From Candidatus Cryptobacteroides faecipullorum (GTDB lineage: Bacteria > Bacteroidota > Bacteroidia > Bacteroidales > UBA932): a stretch of 64,000 nucleotides of DNA. The notes below the pieces were generated by a model, which searched no databases, was not told where the DNA came from, and saw nothing but the letters and a program-made list of their open reading frames with translations. The DNA lies in NCBI GenBank assembly GCA_017694885.1, contig JADIMH010000022.1, forward strand, positions 1 through 64,000. The letters run 5' to 3'. Position 1 is the first letter of the stretch, and each line of letters opens with the position of its first letter. The position numbers were made by a program, and so were the translations under genes. Below are positions 16,080 to 25,319 of the stretch, in pieces.

Positions 16080-17594
16080 TTATATTACCTTTTTGATTTT
16101 TGAAAGGATTAGTTTTCTATGTTCTTTCTCCAATGCAACTATCCACATCATTACAAGATATGTAATCACATAAGTGAGACATACTATCAATAAACGAACA
16201 TATATATTATCAATTGCATAATAAGGTATAAGGCAAGCAAGGACAGAAACAACTATAATTACGAGAACTGGATATACAACCTGAGTTATATAAACTTGTG
16301 GCATCAAGCCAGTTAGCCGTTTAGCCATAATTATTCTTACAATCAATGATATCGTTTCAATAACGATAAACCCTATTGTAACGTAATATATTGGATAATC
16401 TAACTTGAGCAAGATAAAAGCAATAGGAATATTCGATAGTATTAGTAAACCCATCGTAATCTGATAATACTTTATTTGTCCAGTTGCCTGTATCGCAGAC
16501 ATTAAACCCGTTGAAAACTGATAAACTATAGATAGTACTAATATGCAACGGGATAGTTCCAAAGTTGAAGCCGGAATATTATCTTTAAGCCAAATCTGAA
16601 GCACATCATCCATTAAAATAATAAGAGGAATAGAGATTAAGCAGAGTGCTAGAGCAGAGAACTTGGATGAAATGATTGAAATCCTTTGTAATCGTGCTCT
16701 ATTGCCCATCCCTTCACTCTTCATAAGTTGAGGATTAATGGCTCGTTGGAATGTTGATGAAAACTGTGAAAGAGCTCCGTTTATCTGATTAGCAACCCCA
16801 TAAGCAGCATTTGCTATTGTACCAAGGAATATGTTAAACACTACAGCAACCCCTTGGTTTCTTCCCATCATCGCTAAGCCTCCAAATAGATTCCATCCTG
16901 TAAATCCTAGCATTTCCTTTATAAGAGATTTATCAACCTTCACATGGCGAGAGATTCGAAATTGTTTGTATGCACGACGGCACCAAAGCCATTTCATCAA
17001 TAGAGTTAAGACTGCTATCGCAGAAACAGCCCCACCATAAAAAACAAGTTTATCTATGGGTATAAATTGGAGAGTTACTGCTATCGCAAGCATTATAAGT
17101 GAGTCAAACAGTTCTATGACGGAAAAAGCCAACATATCTTCCTGAGCATTCATAAGTGCATCAAAAGGGACTGCTATTATCCTTGAGAACATACTCAGTA
17201 CAAGGAAATGGAAAATGATATTAGCACACCATAATCTGTCTGGAGCAATATTTAACTTTCTTATCGAAGGGAATCCTATGATTTCCAATGCCACTACTAT
17301 ACCAAAAGCAAGAACTAGATGAAGTACAAAACTGGCATTATATATGCTGTTAATCTTGCAAACATTACCTTCTCCCATTGCAACAGACATATACCTTTGA
17401 GATGAAACTGTCATTGAATTGTTCAAGAAGGTAAGCATAGACACTATTCCGGCAATAAGATTATACAAACCGTAGTCGCTTGCCCCTAAGGCTTTTAATA
17501 CCAAAGGGACAGAAACTAGGGCAATTGCCATCGAAATTAAAATCTTGGCATATAAAACTGCTGTGTTAAATACAACTCTTGTTGCTGCTTGCAT
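16080..17594 (-). CDS. Wzx-like oligosaccharide flippase
   Basis: 504 aa with about 14 hydrophobic segments, the expected size and topology of a polysaccharide flippase (MOP superfamily). Starts MQAATRVVFNTAVLYAKILIS; GASDYGLYNLIAGIVS (about 37-52) is the characteristic early loop, and SFQ/FSSTFQRAINPQLMKSEG lies in the middle. It flips the undecaprenyl-linked repeat unit across the inner membrane for Wzy. The start codon directly abuts the end of the MurB-like gene (17595). AT-rich. Confidence 0.92.
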   Translation of the reverse strand: MQAATRVVFNTAVLYAKILISMAIALVSVPLVLKALGASDYGLYNLIAGIVSMLTFLNNSMTVSSQRYMSVAMGEGNVCKINSIYNASFVLHLVLAFGIVVALEIIGFPSIRKLNIAPDRLWCANIIFHFLVLSMFSRIIAVPFDALMNAQEDMLAFSVIELFDSLIMLAIAVTLQFIPIDKLVFYGGAVSAIAVLTLLMKWLWCRRAYKQFRISRHVKVDKSLIKEMLGFTGWNLFGGLAMMGRNQGVAVVFNIFLGTIANAAYGVANQINGALSQFSSTFQRAINPQLMKSEGMGNRARLQRISIISSKFSALALCLISIPLIILMDDVLQIWLKDNIPASTLELSRCILVLSIVYQFSTGLMSAIQATGQIKYYQITMGLLILSNIPIAFILLKLDYPIYYVTIGFIVIETISLIVRIIMAKRLTGLMPQVYITQVVYPVLVIIVVSVLACLIPYYAIDNIYVRLLIVCLTYVITYLVMMWIVALEKEHRKLILSKIKKVI

Positions 17595-18502
17595 TTATTC
17601 AAATATTTCTATTTCCAACTTAGGGTCAACATATATTCGCTTCAAGACTTTTTGATATTGCTGGAATACTTGATCAGCCATGATATCTTTCCATATAAAT
17701 CTATTACTACTCCACAAGTAAGGTATTACTTTCCGTCCTCCTGCAAGAATAAATTCCAACTCGTATCTCTTCTTTCCTCGATATTTCGCATCTTTCCCTA
17801 ATAAAGATAAACATTTAGAGTAGATTCCGGATACAATACGCAGAGACTCTCCATACAACGTCCTCCCACCAAAACTATAATAGGTTGAGCCTAAATTGTT
17901 TTGAGGCCCTGGCTGTGTTCTTAAACGATCTTGGTGTGCTATTTCTGCTAGCTTCATTAACTCATCCGGATCTCCGTGAACGAGACGAAGAGTCACTGTT
18001 AAAATTATTCCCTTGACTTCACCTCTTTTAAGAGAAGAACTACGAAAAGTAAATGCAAGTTCCTGCGGTGATAAATAACTCACCACTCCATTCGGCTGGA
18101 GTAACTTCGCGCCCAAAAGAAGATCTGAAATTTGACACCCATAACACCCTGAATTATTCACAACAGCTCCGCCAATTGTTCCTGGCAAATCTACAAGACC
18201 TTCAAAGCCCTTATATCCCCTTTTGACCATATCTCTCGCCAATAACCTAACATGTACTCCACATTCGCATTCGACATAATCTTCCAAGATAGTATAATTT
18301 GTCAGTTTACTTGTTTGAACGAGATTCTGTATGTTGTATGAATTCTTGAAATAAATATTTGAAGTATGACCTACCACCAGATATTGAGCACCTGATTTAT
18401 TGAGGCTGGTAATTACTTCTTCTAATTCGTTTGTTGATTGCGGGAGATAATAATTAGTTATTACCCCCCCCTATGAATCCATGATAATTTACTGAGTTCC
18501 AT
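17595..18502 (-). CDS. MurB-like FAD-binding protein, N-terminus out of frame at a G8 tract (likely phase-variable)
   Basis: The ORF track gives only 17595..18377 (260 aa from an internal ATG). Upstream, in the same frame, homology continues as VITNYYLPQSTNELEEVI...YLVVGHTSNIYF, a MurB FAD-binding N-terminus, and a start at 18502 reads MELSKLSWIHRGG. The two are separated by a run of 8 G; with 8 the frame hits TAA directly, while 9 (or 6) G would fuse them into about 302 aa. Later parts show GLVDLPGTIGGAVVNNSGCYG, the arginine in FTFRSSSLK, the serine in NLGSTYY and a C-terminal LEIEIF, matching the MurB catalytic layout. Probable role: reductase in capsule sugar modification; not cell-wall MurB, given context. 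Confidence 0.78.
18464..18471. repeat. Homopolymer C8 (G8 on coding strand) in the MurB-like gene
   Basis: Eight consecutive C on the plus strand, G on the capsule coding strand, between codon 11 and the FAD-binding domain of the MurB-like gene. A change of one base (to 9) restores the frame and gives RGGVIT in place of a stop. Tracts of this type slip during replication and act as on/off switches in contingency genes. Confidence 0.85.
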
Positions 18503-18516
18503 TGTGTTAACTATTA

Positions 18517-19091
18517 TTAATACAAATGTGTATAATCTGCGTGGGCCTTATATCCATATTTATAATCCTTTACCTCACGTTGACCAATCACTCTGGCCGG
18601 GACTCCTCCTACAATTGCGTAAGGAGGTACATCTTTTGTGACTACAGCACCTGAAGCGACAATTGCACCTTCGCCCACCTTCACTCCAGGAAGGATAATC
18701 GACCTGCTACATATCCAAGCTATGCACCAATTTCCGTATGAGCACCTTTTCCACAAAAGTTCATATCGTTATAATCATGGTTTAGGGACCATATAATTGC
18801 CTCATAGGCTATCACTGCGTTCCTATGTATTGTTAATCCCTTGCGTGCATCAAGAAGACACTTTGGTCCTATGCTCACCCCATCTTCAATTATAAGCCCT
18901 TTGGGATTACGCACCGAGAAGCCTGGCCAAAACTTAACATTTCTCGTTGCTTTAACACCAAATAACCTTATTAAACAGTTCCGTAAAGTTTTGCTCGGCA
19001 AATGAGGTATAATGAATTGGTATATGGTTGTCTTAAAACCATTTACACACCCCACTATGTGACCTCGAATTATTCTTAAAAATATTTTCAT
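18517..19091 (-). pseudogene. Left-handed beta-helix acetyltransferase (WcaF/maltose-acetyltransferase type), frameshifted
   Basis: Two overlapping ORFs together give one family-sized protein of about 190 aa. The first (18720..19091) has VRNPKGLIIEDGVSIGPKCL and ends TEIGA-stop; the second frame continues [31 protein letters not shown]...GGVPARVIG, the hexapeptide repeat and family C-terminus. Near 18720 the sequence gcatagcttgg would read through as IGAYAWICSRS with one extra base, so a 1-bp loss is likely. No homopolymer lies at the site, so this is a true mutation or a sequencing error rather than a slip switch. It would have O-acetylated a capsule sugar. Confidence 0.85.
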
Positions 19092-19144
19092 TGTAATTTC
19101 TTTACGACGTTAAGTCTTGTGTTCTATAAAAGATCTATTCACTA

Positions 19145-20446
19145 GTGTCCCATTAAGGGACCGCTAACAGTTAATAATTATTTAATTTTTAGTTAATAAC
19201 AAAGGTTTTTCATATACACGACTTGAATCGTAACTTTGGGCTGACCAATTGATCTGTCTGCCTATGTTCACAGGAAAAACCATATTTGCTCAACTTATGT
19301 CGCCAAAACCCCGTAGAGACTCCAACGCAAGCGTCGCCAGATACAAGGGTGACTATTGTTCCAGGAATCTGTCCTGCTACGATCAGCTTCTCGTGATGTG
19401 TCTTGCGCAATACGCGTCTAAAAACAGCCTTCGAGATATTGAAGCAAGCCTGATTGCAGTTGAGCATAAGCTGTATCATAGCAGCATCAGCTATGCTGTT
19501 CCAATAAACACTCTTGCAAAAGCAAACGAGCAAAGGGACTGGCGAATATATCGAAACTTTGGGCAAGCTCTCATTAAATGAGTCCGTCCCCTGTATGCAG
19601 AAGACCCGTTCAGACTTGACATTGACAACATGGTTTATGCCTTCGATAGCAGTACCATAAGTCTTTGTTTGAAACTCTGTCCATGTGCAAAGTTCAGGAC
19701 AACTAAAGCTGGTATAAAGATGCATCCTCTCTTGGATCTTAGAGGCAATCTTCCTGTCTATATCCACCTTACAGACGCCTCTGTGCATAATGCCAAGGGT
19801 CTTAACCCTCTCTGTGTTGAAATGGGAGCCATCTATCTTTTGGACAAAGGTTATGTCGATTTCTTCAGACTCTTTAACCATATCCACAAGAACAGAGCAT
19901 TCTTCGTAACTAAGGCGAAAGACAACATGCTGTACGAAGTTGTAGAATCCAAAGGATGTGATTCCGAAGCTGGTATAATCAGCGATGACGTCACCAAACT
20001 GACATGAGTCAAGCCCTCCAAGTGCTATCCCGAGACTCTCAGAATGGTCACTTATGAAGACTTTGCTACAGTTAAGGTTTATCGTTTCCTTACCAACCAT
20101 TTGGGATACGAGGCCCTGACAATCGCAGAACTTAACAGAGAGTGCTGGAACGTCGAACTGTTCTTCTAATGGATAAAGCAACATCTTCATATTAAGTCAT
20201 TCTATGGCACCTCGGAGAATGGCGTCTATACTCAAATCTGGATTGCAGTATGCTCGTTCCTTATTCTGGCTCTTGCCAAGAAAAAGTTGCGGATAGAGCA
20301 ATCGATGTATACAATTTCTCAAACGTTAGGCATTTTGCTATTTGAAAAAGTGCTTATAAATCAATTGTTTAACGAAACATGACAATGCCGTTTCAACTGA
20401 CGATTATCCTAACTTGTTCAATATGATTTATTTTAAACGGGACAGC
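19145..20446 (+). mobile_element. IS4-family insertion sequence relic
   Basis: About 1.3 kb, typical of IS4-family size, lying between the acetyltransferase pseudogene and gmd and opposite to the operon. The left end agtgtcccattaa (from 19145) and the inverted right end ttaaacgggaca (to about 20445) form imperfect terminal inverted repeats (tgtccc[ag]tt). The transposase inside is broken by stops. It sits exactly where base composition changes from the AT-rich variable block to the GC-richer sugar-nucleotide block. Ends are estimated by eye; no target duplication was confirmed. Confidence 0.75.
19264..20382 (+). pseudogene. IS4-family transposase, disrupted
   Basis: Pieces in the same orientation read as one transposase: MFTGKTIFAQLM... 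(19264), LRDIEASLIAVEHKLYHSS, NEQRDWRIYRNF, then after a frame change FDSSTISLCLKLCP (first catalytic D), LLDKGYVDFFRLF (second D region), and finally ECWNVELFF-stop-WIKQHLHIKSFYGTSENGV, the Y-x2-R/K-x3-E-like C-terminal catalytic region of IS4. Frame changes near 19.58 and 20.0 kb and an internal TAA near 20.17 kb make it inactive. The minus-strand ORF 19210..20190 is its shadow. Confidence 0.85.
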
Positions 20447-20487
20447 AACGATGTTTGGGATAAGTTATCATTTTACAATAATCCATC

Positions 20488-21609
20488 CTACTTTACAATC
20501 CCCTTCTCCAGGTACTCGGCCAGATTCATTTTCCTGACATCCGAGGCGGCATTGTCCGCAGCGACTTTTGCCATGTCGTGCTTGACCATAAGCTCAACGA
20601 GCTGCTCGAAGGTGGTGGTCTGAGGATTCCAGCCGAGTTTGGCCTTGGCTTTGGTCGGATCGCCCCAGAGGTTGACGACGTCGGTCGGGCGGTAGAAGTC
20701 TTCGGAAACGGCGACGACGGTGCGGCCGACAAGGTCGGAGTTAGCTGTGCCGGAAACGGAGACTACTATACCCTTCTCGTTGATGCCTTCGCCTTCCCAG
20801 CGGAGCTCGATGCCGGCGTGGTGGAAGGCCAGGGTGGCGAATTCGCGGACGGTGTGCTGGACGCCGGTGGCGATCACAAAGTCCTCAGGCTTGTCGTGCT
20901 GGAGTATGAGCCACATACACTCCACATAGTCCTTGGCATAGCCCCAGTCACGGAGAGAGTCGAGGTTGCCGAGGTAGAGGCAGTCCTGCTTGTCTTGGGC
21001 GATGCGTGCTGCAGCGAGGGTGATCTTGCGGGTCACGAAGGTCTCGCCACGGCGCTCGCTCTCGTGGTTGAAGAGAATGCCGGAGCAGCAGAACATATCG
21101 TAGGCCTCGCGATACTCCTTGACAATCCAGAAGCCGTAGAGCTTGGCCACTGCGTATGGTGAATATGGGTGGAATGGAGTGTTCTCATTCTGAGGTACTT
21201 CTTCTACCTTGCCGTAAAGCTCAGAGGTGGATGCCTGATAAATCTTGCAGGTTTTCTCAAGGTGATTGGTCCTGACGGCCTCGAGTATCCTGAGGACACC
21301 CACTGCATCAACGTCTGCTGTGAACTCAGGGGCGTCGAATGATACCTGGACGTGAGACTGGGCAGCGAGGTTGTAGATTTCCGTTGGCTGAACCTTGCCG
21401 ACGAGCTTGACGAGGGACATGGAGTCTGTCATATCTGCATAATGCAGGTGGAAGTTCGGCTGACCTTCGAGGTGGGCAATGCGCTCGCGGTAGTCAACGG
21501 ATGAGCGGCGTATGATGCCATGAACTTCATATCCTTTCTCGAGGAGGAATTCCGAGAGGTAGCTGCCGTCCTGTCCTGTGACACCGGTGATAAGGGCTAT
21601 ATTCTTCAT
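20488..21609 (-). CDS. gmd: GDP-mannose 4,6-dehydratase
   Basis: 373 aa, normal length. N-terminal Rossmann motif [19 protein letters not shown] (in part [10 protein letters not shown]), [11 protein letters not shown], the catalytic [12 protein letters not shown] (Y-x3-K), and [17 protein letters not shown], all characteristic of Gmd. It converts GDP-D-mannose to GDP-4-keto-6-deoxymannose using tightly bound NADP, first committed step to GDP-L-fucose. Lies directly after fcl (43-nt gap) and before the IS4 relic. Contains an extra segment around 255-290 ([18 protein letters not shown]) present in Bacteroidota forms. GC-richer than the block to its left. Confidence 0.97.
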   Translation of the reverse strand: MKNIALITGVTGQDGSYLSEFLLEKGYEVHGIIRRSSVDYRERIAHLEGQPNFHLHYADMTDSMSLVKLVGKVQPTEIYNLAAQSHVQVSFDAPEFTADVDAVGVLRILEAVRTNHLEKTCKIYQASTSELYGKVEEVPQNENTPFHPYSPYAVAKLYGFWIVKEYREAYDMFCCSGILFNHESERRGETFVTRKITLAAARIAQDKQDCLYLGNLDSLRDWGYAKDYVECMWLILQHDKPEDFVIATGVQHTVREFATLAFHHAGIELRWEGEGINEKGIVVSVSGTANSDLVGRTVVAVSEDFYRPTDVVNLWGDPTKAKAKLGWNPQTTTFEQLVELMVKHDMAKVAADNAASDVRKMNLAEYLEKGIVK

Positions 21610-21652
21610 AATGATTCTTTTATTTCAAATTAAGGTTAATAATCGGTTAGTA

Positions 21653-22858
21653 TTATGCTAAACTTTCTTTGTACCAGTCGAAGAGTTTCTGGACTCCGTC
21701 CTCAATTTCGACCTTGTGTGTCCAGCCGAGGGAGTGGAGCTTGCTGACGTCGATGAGCTTGCGCATCGTGCCGTCCGGCTTGCTGGCGTCGAACTCGACT
21801 GTTCCTGTGAAGCCGACCGCCTTGACTACCAGCTCTGAAAGTTCCCTGATGGTCAGTTCCTTGCCTGTACCGACGTTGATATGGCAGTTGCGGATCTCGC
21901 CAAGGGAAGGTATGGCTCCGCCGCGGCCTGTGCTGTGGTTGCGATCAACCACGCCGTCGGCCTTAACCCCATAGTGTACGGATGAGTATTTCTCAATGCC
22001 GATGATGTCCTTAAAATCGACGTTCAGCAGGACGTGAACAGATGCGTCGGCCATATCCTCGCTCCAGAGGAACTCCCTCAATGGTGTACCGGTTCCCCAA
22101 AGTGAGACGCGGTTGTCGGAGATTCCGTAGAATGCGAGCACTTTTAGTATTGTCGCCTCGTCGGAGTTCCCGTCAATGACGTAGCGGACTGTCTCCCCAT
22201 TCTCCTTGATGTTCGCTCCTACCGGTCTGATGCTCAGATCCTTGCGTATCGCAGTCCAATTGCCGTCATTGATGAGTTTGGCAAGATAGACCTTGCGCAT
22301 CATAGCCGGCATGACATGGGAGTTCTCCAGGTGAAAGTTGTCGTTCGGGCCGTAGAGGTTGGTCGGCATCACGGCTATGTAGTTGGTGCCGTACTGGAGG
22401 TTGTAGCTCTCGCACATCTTCAGGCCTGCAATCTTTGCTATGGCATATTCCTCATTGGTGTACTCCAGAGGTGAGGTCAGCAGGCAGTCCTCTTTCATAG
22501 GCTGCGGCGCGTTCTTAGGATAGATGCAGGTGGAGCCCAGGAAGAGGAGTTTCTTGACTCCGTGGGCGTAGGCCTCGCTGATGACATTGCACTGGATCTT
22601 CATATTCATCATTATGAAGTCAGCGCGGTAGAGGCTGTTTGCCATGATTCCGCCCACAAATGCGGCAGCGAGCACAACGGCATCGGGCTGCTCCTCGTCG
22701 AAGAACTTCTTCACCGCATACTGGTCGGTGAGGTCGAGCTCCTTGTGGCTGCGGCCTACGAGGTTCTCGTAGCCACGGCTCTTGAGGTTGTTCCAGATGG
22801 CGGAACCTACCAGACCGTTGTGACCGGCAATGTAAATCTTACTGTCTTTACTTAACAT
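21653..22858 (-). CDS. fcl: GDP-L-fucose synthase (3,5-epimerase/4-reductase)
   Basis: 401 aa, longer than the usual 310-360. IYIAGHNGLVGSAIW is the NADP motif, FLGSTCIYPKNAPQPM carries the catalytic serine/cysteine region, and YAIAKIAGLKMCESY the Y-x3-K pair. Two insertions explain the length: about 205-245 (DLSIRPVGANIKENGETVRY) and about 305-325 (VKADGVVDRNHSTGRGG). Extended forms exist in Bacteroidota. It completes GDP-L-fucose synthesis from the Gmd product. Followed by gmd and preceded by the nucleotidyltransferase/kinase fusion (21-nt gap). Confidence 0.95.
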   Translation of the reverse strand: MLSKDSKIYIAGHNGLVGSAIWNNLKSRGYENLVGRSHKELDLTDQYAVKKFFDEEQPDAVVLAAAFVGGIMANSLYRADFIMMNMKIQCNVISEAYAHGVKKLLFLGSTCIYPKNAPQPMKEDCLLTSPLEYTNEEYAIAKIAGLKMCESYNLQYGTNYIAVMPTNLYGPNDNFHLENSHVMPAMMRKVYLAKLINDGNWTAIRKDLSIRPVGANIKENGETVRYVIDGNSDEATILKVLAFYGISDNRVSLWGTGTPLREFLWSEDMADASVHVLLNVDFKDIIGIEKYSSVHYGVKADGVVDRNHSTGRGGAIPSLGEIRNCHINVGTGKELTIRELSELVVKAVGFTGTVEFDASKPDGTMRKLIDVSKLHSLGWTHKVEIEDGVQKLFDWYKESLA

Positions 22859-22879
22859 TTTGATATTTGTTGTACTGAT

Positions 22880-24112
22880 TTATTGTCTTCTTATATGTAT
22901 TTCAATCGCTTCCTCCCTTTCCTCTGCAAAGGCCTTAGCATCCTTTACCACGAGAACGAGATAGCCGCCACCGCCTGCGCCGGGCATTTTCCAAGCAAGG
23001 ACTTCCGGCAGGGCGGAGTATCTGTCTATATATGGCTGCACGCTTGCCTCCTTGCACAGTTCGCCGTTTATAGATGGATTAACCATTCCCGGGAACATTG
23101 CCGTCTGAGCATTGAATGAGGCGAGATAGGCGGCTGCAAAGCCCTCCAAGTCGTGGCGGAGTATGGCTTCCCAGCAGTCGTCAGCCGCTTTTGCCAAGGC
23201 GCATACCTTCGCTTCGTTGATGGCCTTGCCTTCGACGACACTGCAGCCCGGGCGGCGCGGCTCCATAGGAATCATCACCAGATGTTCCTCCAGGAAGCGG
23301 AGCGTCATTTCATCTACCGTATTTTCAATCTTTGAAGGCCAGAAATTCTTGTCGTAATAGTGGCGGGCAAGTCCCGGCACGCATATTCCAATTGAGTCCT
23401 GCGCCCCGGAGATGTGGTCGTCCTCCCTTTCAGGATTGTTCTCGAAGCAGAAAACCAGGCGGGCAAGCATCTCAGGGTCCATCTTCGGGAGCTTGACTGG
23501 CCATATCTTCTGAATCATCTTCCTGGTGCTGGTGGACAGTCCGCAGCGGTCCCTTACCTCGAAGGTCGGCTCTATGGAAATGGTGATTGCCCATCCGGGG
23601 TGGTAGCAGCTGACATACGGCTGGTCTATCCAGGTGCCGGCAAGGTCGAGGCGGGTAGGTATGCCTTCATACGCAGCAACTGCTGAGTCGTCCTTTCCGA
23701 GAGCCGCCTTCAGCGAGGAGGAACTCCTTGCCTGAAGACCCTCGTGCGGGGTGCGCTCCAATTCGACGTATTGTATGCCTCTTTCTTCGCAGATACGACG
23801 CTTTTCGTCGCTGCCGCCTTCCGCATTGACGACGAATATGTCCGGCTTCACTATATCCAGTGTCGGAACGTAGTCGATGACTCCGCGTCCGGCGTTTATG
23901 TAGGCGTCCTTCACATATTTGATGCTCTTGACCATGAAGAGGCGCTCCTCCTGCGGAAACATCGGCTTGCGGTGCTTGTATTCGAGGTAGGTCTCGTCAG
24001 ATCCTATTCCTACATACAGGTCTCCGTAGTGGGAGGCCTGAATGAAGAATTCTATGTGGCCGCTGTGCAACAGGTCGTAGCAGCCGCTGACAAATACTTT
24101 CTTGTTAGGCAT
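22880..24112 (-). CDS. Cytidylyltransferase-fold / GHMP-kinase-like fusion protein, probable sugar activation enzyme
   Basis: 410 aa in two parts. Residues 1-135: HxGH-type nucleotidyltransferase (VSGCYDLLHSGHIEFF, later LQARSSSSLK in the place of the ISSTxxR motif). Residues 145-410: GHMP-kinase-like domain (PTRLDLAGTWIDQPY, HISGAQDSIGICVPGL, and C-terminal WKMPGAGGGGYLVLVV). The classical P-x3-GLGSSSA ATP loop is not obvious; GLSTSTRK may replace it. The gene overlaps fucP by 8 nt and sits with a mutarotase, fcl and gmd, so I infer phosphorylation and nucleotidyl transfer to L-fucose (or a similar 6-deoxyhexose), a role that Fkp fills in Bacteroides with unrelated domains. Nucleotide specificity is not predictable. 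Confidence 0.82.
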   Translation of the reverse strand: MPNKKVFVSGCYDLLHSGHIEFFIQASHYGDLYVGIGSDETYLEYKHRKPMFPQEERLFMVKSIKYVKDAYINAGRGVIDYVPTLDIVKPDIFVVNAEGGSDEKRRICEERGIQYVELERTPHEGLQARSSSSLKAALGKDDSAVAAYEGIPTRLDLAGTWIDQPYVSCYHPGWAITISIEPTFEVRDRCGLSTSTRKMIQKIWPVKLPKMDPEMLARLVFCFENNPEREDDHISGAQDSIGICVPGLARHYYDKNFWPSKIENTVDEMTLRFLEEHLVMIPMEPRRPGCSVVEGKAINEAKVCALAKAADDCWEAILRHDLEGFAAAYLASFNAQTAMFPGMVNPSINGELCKEASVQPYIDRYSALPEVLAWKMPGAGGGGYLVLVVKDAKAFAEEREEAIEIHIRRQ

Positions 24113-25319
24113 ATATGCGTCTATTAGTCTTCACCGCGTAGGCGGCGAAGAGGGTAACCACTACAAAGCAGATTGCGGGTATGATGTAACTCATATATAT
24201 CGAGCTGTTGTCGGATACCAGCCCTTGGAGAGGTGTGAGCAGCGCTCCTCCGAGTATGGCCATAATCAGTCCGCTGGCACCGAGCTTAGCGTCGTCAGGG
24301 TGTTCCGACTGGGCTACTCCTCCGAGGGAGAGGCCGTAGATGGTAGGGAACATCAGGCTCATGAAGAAACTGATGAGCACAAGGGCCACTATAAGCAGCC
24401 ATCCGCTTCCGGCTCCCAATACTACCACTGCTGTCATAAGCGTGGAGAGCACTCCTCCGGCAAGCAGGAGCTTTGCCGGGCTGACCCATTTCATCAGCCA
24501 GGTGTAGATGAACCTCGACAGGCAGAAGCCGATTATCGTTATCAGATAGATGGTGCTGGCCTGGGCTTCGAGCACACCCAGTTCCTGCATCACTATTCTT
24601 ATGGTGAAGCTCCAGACTCCAATCTGCGCACCTACATAGAAGAACTGGGCCACCACTCCGTAGCGGTAGAGCCTGTTCCTGAAGAGACGTCCGAAGGAGG
24701 CAAGGATTCCGCTCCTGTTCCCGGAGTCCCGTCCCGCCGGCATCTTTACGAAGAGTATTGCCACGAGAATGGCAATGAGCACGAGGCCGAGCGAGGCGTA
24801 GGTGCCGCTGACGGAGTAAAGACTTATATCCTTGAGTATGAAATACTTGCTCATAAGGATTCCGATGATGGAACCTATCGGATTGAAGCTCTGGGCTATG
24901 TTTAGGCGTCTGGTAGCCGTCTCCGGAGAGCCCATACTGAGTATGTACGGGTTGGCTGTGGTCTCGAGCACGCTGCAGCCTCCGGCCATTATGTATATAG
25001 CAACAAGATAGAATCCGTAACTGGCTGCGTAGGCTGCCGGAAGGAAAAGTATCGCCCCTGCCGCATAGAGCAGCAGTCCGAGTATGATTCCGGACTTGAA
25101 GCTGTGACGGCTTATGAATATTGCAGCCGGCAGCGCGAAGCAGAAGTAGCTTCCGTAGAAGGCGAACTGGATGAGGCTAGTCTGGGCATCGCTCATATCC
25201 ATTATCCGCTTGAAGGCTGCCAGCAGGGTGTCCGTCATGTTGTTGGCCAGGCCCAAAAGCAAAAAGAGCGAGGTGACCAGCGCAAACGGCAGCAGGTATT
25301 TTTTCTCCAGTGCTTTCAT
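24105..25319 (-). CDS. fucP: L-fucose:H+ symporter, FucP family MFS permease
   Basis: 404 aa from MKALEKKYLLPFALVTSLF (ATG at 25319), which overlaps the upstream mutarotase stop by 4 nt (ATGA); the track start at 25355 adds 12 residues inside that gene. About 12 membrane segments; FLLLGLANNMTDTLLAAFKR and GGCSVLETTANPYILSMG match the FucP family, and ARR/TRRLNIAQSFNPIGS follows. It imports free L-fucose (possibly other deoxyhexoses) with protons at the inner membrane. Finding it inside a capsule operon rather than a catabolic operon implies imported fucose feeds capsule synthesis. Confidence 0.93.
   Translation of the reverse strand: MKALEKKYLLPFALVTSLFLLLGLANNMTDTLLAAFKRIMDMSDAQTSLIQFAFYGSYFCFALPAAIFISRHSFKSGIILGLLLYAAGAILFLPAAYAASYGFYLVAIYIMAGGCSVLETTANPYILSMGSPETATRRLNIAQSFNPIGSIIGILMSKYFILKDISLYSVSGTYASLGLVLIAILVAILFVKMPAGRDSGNRSGILASFGRLFRNRLYRYGVVAQFFYVGAQIGVWSFTIRIVMQELGVLEAQASTIYLITIIGFCLSRFIYTWLMKWVSPAKLLLAGGVLSTLMTAVVVLGAGSGWLLIVALVLISFFMSLMFPTIYGLSLGGVAQSEHPDDAKLGASGLIMAILGGALLTPLQGLVSDNSSIYMSYIIPAICFVVVTLFAAYAVKTNRRIYA

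Noticed and set aside
19210-20190. 326-aa minus-strand ORF
   Set aside because: Exact shadow of the IS4 transposase pieces, which show catalytic motifs on the plus strand.
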